Positions 1 through 12,100 of a stretch of 53,710 bases of DNA are shown here, piece by piece. Both the position numbers and the translations under genes were made by a program. The DNA is from Priapulus caudatus (Eukaryota > Priapulida > Priapulimorpha > Priapulimorphida > Priapulidae). Under the pieces are notes generated by a model, which did not search any database, had not been told where the DNA came from, and saw only the letters and a program-made list of their open reading frames with translations. Location of the stretch: assembly GCF_000485595.1 (NCBI RefSeq), contig NW_014577344.1, positions 171,732-225,441 of the forward strand, in the 5' to 3' direction. Every line of letters starts with the position of its first letter. Within the stretch, counting starts at the first letter, position 1.

Positions 1-1275
1 ACGTACCTGCCCCTGAGATGGAGATCGAATGAAGACGGTCATGGAGGAGGAGTAGGGTGCAGGAGGAGGAGGAGGAGGAGGGGAGAAGGTGATGGAGTAG
101 GAGGAGGAGGAGCTGAGAAGTTGATGGAGATTGAATGAAGACGGTCATGGAGGAGGAGTAGGGGGCAGGAGGAGGAGGAGGAGGAGGGGAGGAGGAGGAG
201 TGGAGAAGGTGATGGAGATCGAATGAAGGTCATGGAGGAGGAGGAGGGGCAGGAGGAGGAGGAGAAGGAGGAGGAGAGAAGGTGATGGAGTAGGGGGAGA
301 AGGAGGAGGAGGGGAGAAGGTGATGGAGGAGGAGAAGGAGGAGGAGGAGGAGGGGAGAAGGTGATGGAGGAGGAGTAGGAGGCACCTCCTCTCCTCCTGC
401 CTCCTACTCCTCCTCCTCCCCTTACTCCTCCTCTTCCTCATCCTCCTCCTCCTCCTCCTCCTCCTCCTCCACCACCACCACCATCTACTCCAACACCTTC
501 TCCCCTCCTCCTCCTCATCCTGCCTCCTACTCCTCCTGCCCCTCCTTCTCTTACCCCTACTCCAACACCGTCTCCCTTCCTCCTCCTCTTCTACCTACTC
601 CACCACTTTCTCCCCTCCTCCTCCTGCCTCCTACTCCTCTTCCATTACCTTCTCTCCTCCTTCTCCTCCTCCCTCCTCCATCACCTTCTCCCCTCCTCCT
701 GCCCCCTCCTCCTCCTCCATGCCCTTCTTCATTCGATCTCCATCATCTTCTCTGCTGCTCCTCCTCCTCCTCCCCCTACTCCATCACCTTCTCCCCTCCT
801 CCTCCTCCTGCCCCCTACTCCTCCTCCTCCCCTCCTCCTCCTTCTCCTCCCCCTACTCCATCACCTCCTCCTCCTGCCCCCTCCTCCATGACCTTCTTCA
901 TTCGATCTCCATCACCTTCTCTGCTCCTCCTCCTCCCCCTACTCCATCACCTTCTTCCCTCCTTCTCCTCCTCCTCCTCCTGCCCCCTACTCCTCCTCCA
1001 TGACCGTCTTCATTCAATCTCCACCTTCTCCCCCCTCCTCCTCCCCCCTCCTCCTTCCCCTACTCCATCACCTTCTCCCTTCCTCCTCCTCCTCTTACTG
1101 CCCCCTACTCCTCCTCCATGACCTTCTTCATTCGATCTCCATCACCATCTCTGCTCCTCCTCTTCCCCCCTCCTCCTCCTCCCCCTACTCTATCACCTTC
1201 TCCCCTCCTTCTCCTGCCCCCTACTCCTCATCCATGACCGTCTTCATTCGATCTCCATCTCAGGGGCAGGTACGT
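1..1275. repeat. Giant GGA/TCC fold-back (inverted repeat)
   Basis: The first ~385 bases are purine-rich (GGAGGA with GATGGAGATCGAATGAAG blocks). From ~386 to 1250 the same strand is pyrimidine-rich (CCTCCT with CTTCATTCGATCTCCATC blocks). The two ends are inverted copies: it opens ACGTACCTGCCCCTGAGATG and closes with the complement at about 1256-1275. Within the right arm the CCATGAC..TTCATTCGATCTCCAT block recurs near 719, 888, 1000, 1119 and 1234, giving a ~110-170 bp higher-order period. Long open frames here are only a by-product of the triplet repeat. The left end coincides with the window edge, so the element may extend further. The right arm is longer than the left, so deletion or assembly collapse of the left arm is possible. 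Confidence 0.85.
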
Positions 1276-2480
1276 TTATGTAAACACAGGGTACATATAT
1301 GCTGAGAAGATACAGGTCTGGTACACTTGTGTGTACATATACGTACCTCGGGTACATATCTGTAGTACCTGATACGACAACGACCCATTCAGCGTTACTT
1401 TGTGGACTTAATATATGATAAGTGTCCCCAAATCTGCCCTACGTAAAACTCTGTAGACATATTTATATATCCCATATGTTGCATTATACAATTATTTCAT
1501 GATTGCAAGGAATAAATGGAGTTTTGTGGACCAAGAAAAATCATTATTTTTTTATCTCGAAAAATTGATTTTACGAGGTTCAAGGAACTCTGTTTGCTGA
1601 ACAACCAACAATGTTTTGTTGTATGTAAAATCAAGAGGAAATAATACAAGGGAGTATGACTATATGACATTTCTCGATCACGAGAATAATGAATTCGCCT
1701 GAAGCCATAACCTACCCATTATTTATTACGTGTAAATCAATAAACAAGAATGCAAACGTTACACTGAACATTCATTCAGACTTTCCTCTAATCTTTTGCC
1801 TGCAAGTAATCACAATCCAGATGTGCAGACTCAAACGTGCAAGGTTTGTGAGAAATTCTTGCAAACCATTGCCCTGCAAATTAGCTAACATAATTTTATG
1901 GCAATGTCTAACACCTACAGGCCAACAATTACATAGAAATTCTTCATCTCATTGTGGGTGTTTTTACCATCTTTACATTCTCTCAAATATGATATGATGT
2001 TCCTATACACTGTTTCAAACCTACGTTTGACGCACATTGTTAGCCATCTGTGGTGAGAACTAGTGTTTATGCTATGTGGCAGCACTGCTCTGTGGACAAC
2101 ATTGAGTTTCAGCATGTAATACTGGTCTTTGTTTTATATGGCACATGTCATGCCCATATGTCATGTCATGTCATGTCATGCCTGGATTTTGCAACGTTTG
2201 AGTACCAATTTGCACCTAGAATGTGTATTGTACATATTGGTTTTAAGTTATAGTATTATGGTATCATTAGTTTTTGTAATTATAAAAACTAATTATCATA
2301 TAATTTAATTTGAATGGTCAATAATAATAATATCTGCATAGTCAAGTTGATTATTTAAGAGTCTATCTATAAGACTTACAGCAAGAGTATCATTTTTAAG
2401 CAATTCTTGAAATGAAATTGACATCTACTCCGTTTTTATTTAGAATATATGGTCATACCATGAACATATTTATCCCATAG
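1276..2480. other. Intergenic, no gene seen
   Basis: AT-rich sequence with only short uninterrupted frames. A short TCATG tandem repeat lies near 2150-2180. I see no splice-consistent coding signal. Confidence 0.5.
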
Positions 2481-2485
2481 AGTAT

Positions 2486-3009
2486 CAGGGGCGTAGCCAG
2501 GATTTTCAAAGTTGTAGGCACGACTATCTGAGCGGAGCGCCACCATCGGTTGGCGCGGAGCGGACAAGAAAATTTTTGGTTTTACAAACCCCCAGATGGC
2601 CGGAAACGGCCCTTCCCGAGTGTTCATTCTGGTTCCCTGGCCTCTTGCTAACTTGAGACACCTCATTCAATATCACTTTTAAACCCAAAAAACAAACGAG
2701 TTAAAATAGTGTTACGAACGAGTTAAAATGTTAAAAGACTGACAAGATCGGATCCTAGTCTTTTTCGGCGGGTAGAGTGTTGAATGAAACGGCACGCGAT
2801 AGAAATGACAGCCTAGATGACAGAAGAATAGGTCACCTAATTTAGCCATATTCTTGCTACGTTCATTTCAATAGTTTTTCCTGTCTAGACTCTTAAACTC
2901 GTCCAGCAAGCTTATGGATTTGAATTATGGGCGTTTAAAAAAAAAAGATAACTTGGCCAAAAAAAGTTCAGGCCCGGGCCTACAGTGCTACATACTGGCT
3001 ACGCCCCTG
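2486..3009. mobile_element. hAT-type MITE with 5-bp target duplication AGTAT
   Basis: A 524 bp element with perfect 15 bp terminal inverted repeats, CAGGGGCGTAGCCAG at the left and its complement ending at 3009. It is flanked on both sides by AGTAT (2481-2485 and 3010-3014). CAG..CTG ends are typical of hAT elements, although their usual duplication is 8 bp. It encodes no transposase. The same right-end sequence, with one change, occurs at 38930-38944. Confidence 0.85.
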
Positions 3010-3014
3010 AGTAT

Positions 3015-4076
3015 GTATATGTTGATGATCATAGTGGTTAAAGGGGTTATCGTAATCAATATTTCATAGGTGTAAGTGAAGTGCAATGAATTTTTATACA
3101 ACTGCCTTTTCGCCAACAATCAACATCTAACAGTTATTTAGATGGTGCTCACATGAATGTTTTGGTAAATTGTCCTAGAATTTGTTGTTTGCATGTGCAA
3201 TGTTTTGTGCTCATTTTTTCTTATACTTATATATGAACTGTTTACTACGTTAGAGTATACATGTATTACAGTGTGTATTACAGTATTACAGTTACACGTG
3301 TAGACAGACAAAGTCAATATTTGTTTGTTTAAATTGAAAATTGTATATAATTGTACAAAATACTTGTTCATAAAAAATTGTTATGCACATGCACAAACCT
3401 ATCTATTTTAGCAGCACTACATTTTGTAACAAGAAGCTGATCGTACTATTTAGTAACATTGTAATGAAATCAAACCTCAATGCATTATTGAACACAACTG
3501 ATGAAATATATATGCAACAATTAATCCTATATAAACTTTTTACACTATATAAGTGTTCATAATTTGAAATGGAAAAAATACTGGAGAACATAAACGAGTC
3601 ACCGAACCCAAACGAATCACTATTTTGCTATTGTGCAAGTCACAGTTGCAAATTTTGACCTTGATTTTGATAACAATAAAACGTATATGAAATGATTTCT
3701 ACTAATTTCGGACATTTGAGAGTAATATAGCAAGATGAATCGACCTTCTTTGCCACACTTTCATGAGCGGGAAACCAATCAACATCAGCCAGAACAGAAA
3801 GCAACCTTTTTTTATATTATACAAGTGTATTCTACACTAAATCTGTTTCCTTTTCAATGGCAGATACTGTCAGCCTTATCAGCTATAACAAAAAAGGATT
3901 GACTGAGCAGATAAACAAAAGGTTTACAGCACTACAATCACTTGCATAGGTATATGCCTTATATAGGTATGCATACAAAAATATTTCACTACTTTTCAAA
4001 TAACCACCTAACATTTTGTAAGCTAATAATATGTCTATTCTATTCTAACAAATTAAGCTTCCATGCAGTCCACTTA
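3015..4076. other. Likely 3' flank of the minus-strand gene; no gene seen
   Basis: AT-rich DNA between the MITE and the stop codon of the large minus-strand gene. It should contain that gene's 3' untranslated region. I could not assign the poly(A) site confidently. Confidence 0.4.
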
Positions 4077-6190
4077 TCAGGTATACCACCCCACTGGTCT
4101 GTGCATATAGTCTATTACACCAGTGCAGCCATCGTCTTTATATTCTTGCACTGAATGCTGTACAGATTCTTCCCTACCAGTAAACCTATCATCCAAATCG
4201 ATCAGCTCTGGTTTCTGTGTAGAGTCTATCCTACCGGTCCACTTCTTCAATCTATCTTCCTTAACATGACATTTAGTATTCATATCACCTTGAACTGACT
4301 TTTGTTGATGCCATGACTTATCAGACCACCTATCACTGGTATTATTTTGACTTGATTTTGGCTCATGGTGTTCAACCCGCCTATTATGGGAACTAGTTTC
4401 ACTTTGCCACCTATCATGTGTACCAATGTTTTCTATCTTTGCCTCATTCCATGTGCTGTCTGACCCTCTATCATCAGTGTTGCCTTCACGTGATCTTGGT
4501 TCATGCCATGGCTCATCCAGCCATATCCCATCTGCACCACTCTGATCAAATTTGGGCTCATTCCATGCGTTGTCATAGCCTCTACCATTACTGTTGCCTT
4601 CAGGTGATCGTGGTTCATGCCATGGCCTATCAGGCCAACTATCACTTGTATCACGTTGATCGAACTTTGGCTCATTCCACCTGCTGTCAGAGCCTCTGTG
4701 ATCACTCTTACCTTCACGTGATCTTGGTTCATGCCATGGCCTTTCTCGCCCCCTATCATTTAAACCACTGTTTTTGTTGGACTTGGGCTCGTGCCATGAA
4801 CTATGTTCATTCCATGGCCTGTCCGGCCACCCACCATCGGTGCGACTTTTATCGATGCTTGGACCGTGCCAAGAGATGGCATGCCCCCTATCACTAGTAT
4901 CACACTCATTGGTTTTTCCTTCATCCCATGATTTGTCCAGCCCCCTATCACCAGTAGCACATCTACTTGATCTTGGTTCATGCCAGGTCCTGCCAGGCTC
5001 TCTATTATCAGCAGTACCTGGAGCTGACCTTGGGTTATGCCATGCTCTGTCATGCCTTTTACTACCTCGACCTGACCTTGATCTATTCCATCCCTTGTCA
5101 GGCGACTTAGCATTGGGAACCGTCTCACCTGATCTAGCCTCATTCCTTGTTGTGTCACAGTCATTGGTATAACTTTGACAAGACTTTAGCGTATTCAATT
5201 TACTGTCAGACCATCTACTACCAGTATCACGCTGACCTAATCTTGTCACACGGCCTCCACAATCTGTTTCCATGTCATCACCTGAACAGTGATTTAATGG
5301 CCGATTGGTGGGTGTGCTAGGCGAGGCATCTCTGTCATTCTGTTGCATCCTCGGAACATCAGTGTTGCCGCTCACAAAATGGCCGCTCCAGTCTTCCAGC
5401 TCAACACCTGCAGGTGGGATAGCATTGGGCAGTTCTTCTACTCCATCATCAAGTGGATACCGGTGATCACTATGTCTGCCATCACGTGATTTACGCCCAT
5501 GGTTAGACTGCAGTGGGCTGTTGGACAATATGCCTTGCCTGTCTGCGCTCACTGCTTGGTACTGGTTGACCGAGGAGGTATGCGACGGCAATGAAGTTGT
5601 ATTTGGATTACTACTATCAACACATGGCAATGCAGACTTTAGCGCGCCATGTTCGAAGTCAGGTGGGGACCTTAGTAGGCCAGAAGAGGTATTGGTTTCT
5701 GTGTGCGAGGGAGTAGCAAGGAATCCAACAGGAGGCTTCAGCAAGCCGTCCACATCCATTTGACGCACAGGAAAGTTGGGTCTCTGCATAATCACACAGT
5801 CCTGGTCAGTTGGAATGACTGGCCTTACAGGTACATCCATGAGTGAGGGCAAGCTGCTGGCAGATACAGGCAGACTCTGCACACTATGACGATTTTGTGT
5901 ATGCCCTGGCCCAGGAAATCTCCTTTGCCCAACAGACCATTGGTGACCTGTTCCACGTAGATTTCTCACCCTCGACTTGTTACCGTGGTCTTTTACCATT
6001 CTATTTGTGTGGCCGGCTGTGAAGGCTTTCTTCTGGATATCAGTGTGATGTGTTCCTCGAAAGATGACCTTCTCCCCTGACTGCTTGCTTAGTCCTTTCA
6101 TTGTTTGTGAAACGCGATTGCTACTGCCTGCCACAATTTCTTGTTTAGTCGGTTTCATCTTATTCCGGGTCACAGCCATCATTTTCACAC
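4077..6190 (-). CDS. Exon 9: repeat-rich C-terminus
   Basis: About 704 codons, ending at the stop at 4077. Acceptor TTTGATAAACAG at 6191 in phase 1, matching the optional donor in exon 8. It starts VKMMAVTRNKMKPTKQE, has a basic region, then a polar stretch and tandem W(H/N)EP repeats, and ends in an acidic tail. It could instead be a separate gene with its own ATG at 6182 or 6179. I prefer the joined model because phase and splice borders agree. Confidence 0.68.
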
Positions 6191-9100
6191 CTGTTTATCA
6201 AAAAGTGTTCGATTAATACACAGCCCACTGAATTTTTGCTTTGGTTCACATATATATATATATGTGACTTATATTATAATTATGTTTTAGTATTAGTATG
6301 GGCATTAGTATAAGGTGGTCAGTCTATTTACTATCACCACCTACGTACCCATCACCCATATAGCAATTATGATAACAATGGGTGATACGTAATGCTTGAC
6401 AGTGGTAGCCATATTAGTTATTCTGGCAATGACAACTTCATGCAGTGTGATTTTTTATTCTTTTCATTATTCTACCAGGTAGGTGAATGACTGTCATAAC
6501 ATGCCACAATCAAACAGATACAGATACGTTTAGCTAGTACATTAGATCGGTTTGCCCGTGGCTCACACATCTCTCAGATTAGTGCTCCTATTAGAACCAG
6601 ATACTTGACATCCGTAAAATATCGAACACAAATTTACAAATGTTTAGAAATGTAGAGCAAAATTCTATACTTTTTGCTGCCAGTGAAGAGCTTTCAGTTT
6701 AACTCATTTGTTTATTATTACATTACTGTAGTAAACGTTATCATATTTCTTCTTTTGTACTTTTAGATTCAATTATATTTTGGTTCATAAAAGAACCCAA
6801 GCAGTGCTTGGTAACCCCACTAGTTAGTCACACATTTAACTTTTTTATAACAAGATAGCTTTTATAATAGCTTCATGCCTACCCGTTTTTGACCGCATGA
6901 TCTCCAGCATGTACTGGCTATCTTGCAGCTGCAGTAACTTTGTAAAAGCTCTCCCAAACAGCTCCTGCCGTAGCTCCCTTCTCAGCTGCTCAGACGTTTT
7001 GCACTCTGGCTGGAACTCCAACCATGGCACCAATTGGCTCGAGGCAATGAGGATTCCACTCAGCAAGACGTGCATCATGACACATTCCTGAAATGGACGC
7101 AGGCCATCTGGTTGATTACACATGCGTTTACATAATGGGCAATGCAAGTTTCCTTTTACATATATCTGTGTACTCCAGTGAAAAAAATACACGGGGGCTC
7201 GGGGCGATTTAGCCCCCGAAATGCCAAAAAGAGCCCCTGAAATGCCAAAAAGAGCCCCCGTAAATTTGCAGAGTTCAAGGCAAACCAAATTTTAGAGTGC
7301 TATTTTCATGCACGCGAGCTTGAAAAGTAGCCCCCGAAAAATAAATAATATTTTTTTCCCTGGTGTACTCTGCAAGTGACAAACACATAGCTTCATTAGT
7401 CACTGTTGTTTGAGGGCAGATGGATTCTCAGACCATTGTATTAACTTAATTTAAAGTAATATGCCTAGGAAGAGGAGGTTTTACTATTATTTACTCGGAC
7501 ACAGACTTATTACGTGCTCATTTATTGTCCCTACTTCAACTTTACATGCTACCACAATCCTTGCTTAAACTGCGAATTGCAAACACACGTGCTTATTATA
7601 CCAACACATCAAGGAACGTGATAGGTTTACCTTGCCTAACATATCTTTAACATCTGATACGAAACTGATGTCCAGATTCATAGACTTGACTGTAGCAGTG
7701 AATAGACCTGGTATATCACGAGCAGCAATGTCTGTGGAGGACTTTATGAGTGCTTGTGCCAAATGCTGTAACCATTTCTTATCCAAAGCAAGCTCACTGG
7801 CATCATCCATATGCACTGCACAACCAATTTAACAAACAATAAACTCATTGCCATCACTCTTGCAATGAGGAAATAAATTATTTAAGTGAAAACATTAGTG
7901 CAATTTTAATCATACTAGCAGACAAGTAAGTGACAACTTAATTCATATGTGCATTTTGTATTGATCTAGTAAACCTTTGCGTTAAAAAAACATTCCATAG
8001 ATGAATAGTAACATGTGCTGCATCAAGATAAACTCGTCAGTACTCTACATATGTACTCATACCTTGCTCAGTAACAAGATTTCCGGGGCTGGCACCTTCA
8101 GCGACTGACGGGTTTGCTCTGTCTGCAAACAATGTCATGCTGCGGCTATCCTGTGCCACCTTTGACGACACCTGATCCACATTACTCCTCCCATTTGAAT
8201 TCTGCTGGATGCCTTCTTTATTTTCGAAACTTTCAGACGTAAACTTTCCATGTAGGGTAGCCTGGGTGGGCGACCTTTGATGTTCTCTTCCAGATAAATC
8301 TATGTGAGGCAGAACATGGTTAGGCACATTGGGCACAGCTGAGCTATGGGGAGCTCTACACTCCTCCCCTGCCATGCCTGGACCTGTGCCCTTGTGACCA
8401 GTCACCTCCATGCAGATTGCAGTAGGTGACACATCGTTGGCACTGGATGTTGCAGCCAAGTTACAAGCCATTCCATGGCTCTGAACAGATGTCCACCTCT
8501 CCCACTGACCGCGCACAAATTCCGGTTCGTCTCGTTCATCCTCAGAGGACGGCAGTCCCTGCCAGGTGTCACAGGGGTTGCTTGCCAAGTTCTCATTGAA
8601 AGCGTCATCTTCGTAGTACGAGTACCTTTGCCAAGCATCAGATGTATCTATATTCCTACCTGCATCAGGTATCACACTATAGTTTTGCTCTGTCTCTATC
8701 ATCTCCTCTCCAGACGGATCCACCTCTTCTCTGAACTGAGTTATGTTTTCCCAGTCCTGATTGCCAGCTATTCCTATATGTATATTTGCAGTCTCGTCAC
8801 CAACATGTGTTGTTACATTTGACCGTGCCACGATACTGCATGATGGAAAAGCTGATGACTCAACTTCCTCAGATGATGTTTTGCCGGCCAATTCTCGTTG
8901 TTGTTTCTGTAGTGGTATAACCCTAGGAGACTCTTTCACCTCCATGTCTATCTTTTGCGTTCTGCATACGGGAATGAATCCAGCGTAGTGCACTGGGTCA
9001 GTAGCAGATGATAGTGTCTCGCTATCCTTCGAGGAAAATTCGACTACCGACTCGCTGATTCGCTGAGTTGCAATCTCATCACTCTGTTGTTTCAGCCTCC

Positions 9101-12100
9101 CCTGAGATTTAATGATAGTCACGGTCGGTACCACATGCGGGCTGCTGACACTGCTCACAGGGGCACTGATTCTAGCATGAGACATCTGTCGAGATCTCGC
9201 TTGCTCCGGAATCGAATCCTGACAAATGATCTTCCGTGGCACTGGTTGGTTGTGCTCACGGGGCAGCGCGTCAGCACACCAGTGCAGTCTACCTACCACA
9301 GCTATCGTCGGCTGATGCGTGACAGATTCGTCGGCGTCCCTCTTTGAACCATGACCATCTGACTTTTTACAAGCCGCTTTCACCCGGTCTTGGGATCGTA
9401 CTGTAATACACTTCTTACTGCTCGATGCTCCTGTGTCAGCCACAGTCAGAGTAGGACTCATCCGTGTTAAAGAAGATCTGTTCACCAGACGATGAAAATC
9501 GGGTCGTGGTTTTGCACAATCAGCTAGAAAAGCAAATAGAAAATATTAGTCTGCAGATTTTTTACGAAACAACTCTACAATTACAGCAGTTCATCGGCAA
9601 TTGCTTGTTATTGTGACTGTCGTCTCGCTGTCAAACGCACCATGCTCACCGGGATCGCTTTTGACTACAATGTGGACGTTATCTGCTGGTGCCATCTGCT
9701 GGCCATCATAATCACTAAACTGCTCATCACTGGGGTGGGAATTCAAGTGCACCACCTGGTACTCTATAATTAAACAAAACACTCATTACATACAAGAGAT
9801 GGTATAACTTAATTTGTTTAAGTTCAAGATATATAATTTTTCTTATATGTGATATATGTAAAGATTATATGACAGCACATTCCAAGCAAAGAAGAACAGT
9901 ATAGCACACATTATGCAATGATGAACGCTAAAGCATAAGCTACAAGGCAGTGTGCCTGCCCATCTATCTGTGACGTACCGCCATTTACTCTATTTAACAT
10001 GAACGTCTCCGGAGAGAGCGACAGTAGAGTCTTGTAGGATTGCTCGTACACATGCCGCTCAGCTTGCTGGGACGTTGGCCAGGGTTTCTTGCTTGCCAGC
10101 AGCACCACATCATCGACAGACAACCTAGCCGTGAATAGGGTCCCTACATCGCCAATGCAAAAATAGCTCAGGTCAGTGTGATTAAAATCTCAGTTTCAGC
10201 GTTCGAAATTCAGTGGCACGTACTAGTTACTGTTGAACCTAACAATGTTGTTGTGGTAAACAATGATTTTAACTGAGCATTGGAGGTCAAAGTTTACACT
10301 TCAGCGTGAGAAACTAGCGGTCGCCCAGTCGCCAGTGGCGATTAGAAAATCGACCGGGCAACTGCTTGCTCGTGCCAGCTGGTCCGGCGGGGCGACTAGA
10401 TAATCGCCGCACAGGAAATAAAAAATTTACCAAACTGATTATTTTGTTATTCTCTACTAACCTTCTACATTATTCTAATGAAATGAATGGTAAATTTAAT
10501 CAAATATAGACTAAAAATAGTCAAATTCCGAAGCCTAAAGTCCATGCGAAGTACACAAACCCGCAATGTTTTTTTGTGTTCGATTTTCTAGGTCATGCTG
10601 TTAAACCTCGGCTAATTCGATAATACTGGGCATCCCTGACCAATCAGCGATCGCGTAATAAAATATGATAATTTATAGGAATAATGGGCGGTCTTCAGAG
10701 ACCGCTGATCTTTGAAATCGACTTGCGGACTTGTTCCGATTTACTACGCATCAGTGTATTAAAACGAGTAAAAAATATAATTTGCTGATGAAAAGAAACA
10801 GAACATATATCTTCACTATCAAGATACTGTCATATTATGTAACTGAAACAAATTGCGTATTAGTACATGAAGATGGCAGCACCATCTAACAATAAACATC
10901 ACTATCACTAATATTATTATTAATTATAATGTTGTTGTTTAACTTCCCTATTAATATTATATATCGTATTCCATTTATTATTAAGAATACCTTAGAATGC
11001 ACATCACCAAATTGCACCATCCCCACCCCCTATAAAAACGTCCCCACATCCGAGTCATTCACTTTGCTACGACAGAAATCATGGACCAGTGCCTACTGAC
11101 CAGGACCAGTGCCTCCAATTATCAGTTTTTCACCCTGCACTTACTGCGTTATTAAATCTGGATACCGATTGGGAAGGTGTAACTAGAATAGAAGTAACTC
11201 CTACTCTCTTACAGCAGTAAAATCAATGTGTACTCAAGTGTGATTCTTTCTATTACATGACACATTTGTTCAGCAATGATCAGTGCTTCAACAAGTACAG
11301 TTGTTTAGCAAATAGATCAGGTTGACAGTGTACCATGTTACATGTACAATAATATGCTGGTTCAGTCAGTAAATGCCGTGCACCAATTGCATTATGAGAA
11401 CTGCAGCAAGTGACCTTCTTATTTATCATGGTGCCTCAGAAATTGGGTGATTACCACCAACTATTTCTGTTCTATATGGTTTGCTTATGTTCCCTTTCCA
11501 TAAATTCCATGCTTATAACCATGCAGCCCTCGACACTAACGGTTGTCCGATTGCCCGGGGCAAGTGAAAGTCTACGTCGGACAAGTTATTCTCTTGGCTA
11601 GTTGCCCGATCGGACAAGTGAAAAATTCTAGTTGTTTAATATTCCTAATATCATTTGAGCCAGGCCGCTATATCGCACGATATCCTCGCGTTCTATTATC
11701 GTTCTTATCAAAGGTCGCCGAAAAAAGCAGCGCATACACCCCTGTCACTCACTTTTACAGATTTACTAACAGCGCGCCGCGCGGCAGGCGTGGCAGCGCG
11801 GCAGCGCGTGCAGCCTGGCTGCGTACACGTTCCTAGCTGTGGCGGCATTGATTGATGTACGGGGGGGGGGCGAATGCACTGATTGTCTGTGGGGGGGAAG
11901 GCGAAAACTCTTTCCTGGAATTGTGGAAAGAAACTACAATCGGGAATGACACCCAATGAGCGTGCCGCCGCGCACAGGTGTCAGATTCCTGCATTTCATC
12001 GCGAATCTCATTTCGGTGAAAATGTCTAAGCAGACGAGTTAGCCAAGTTTTTCAAGTTCCTTAAGCGGAAAAACGACTGATGCTGCGCAAGCAAGAAAGA

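Noticed and set aside
39..1305. Several 60-100 codon Ser/Leu/Pro-rich frames
   Set aside because: They are translations of the TCC/GGA triplet repeat, open in many frames.
4418..5172. Plus-strand frames of 159 and 132 codons, and minus-strand alternates of 108 and 134 codons
   Set aside because: Shadows of the 57-bp coding repeat, which keeps other frames open.
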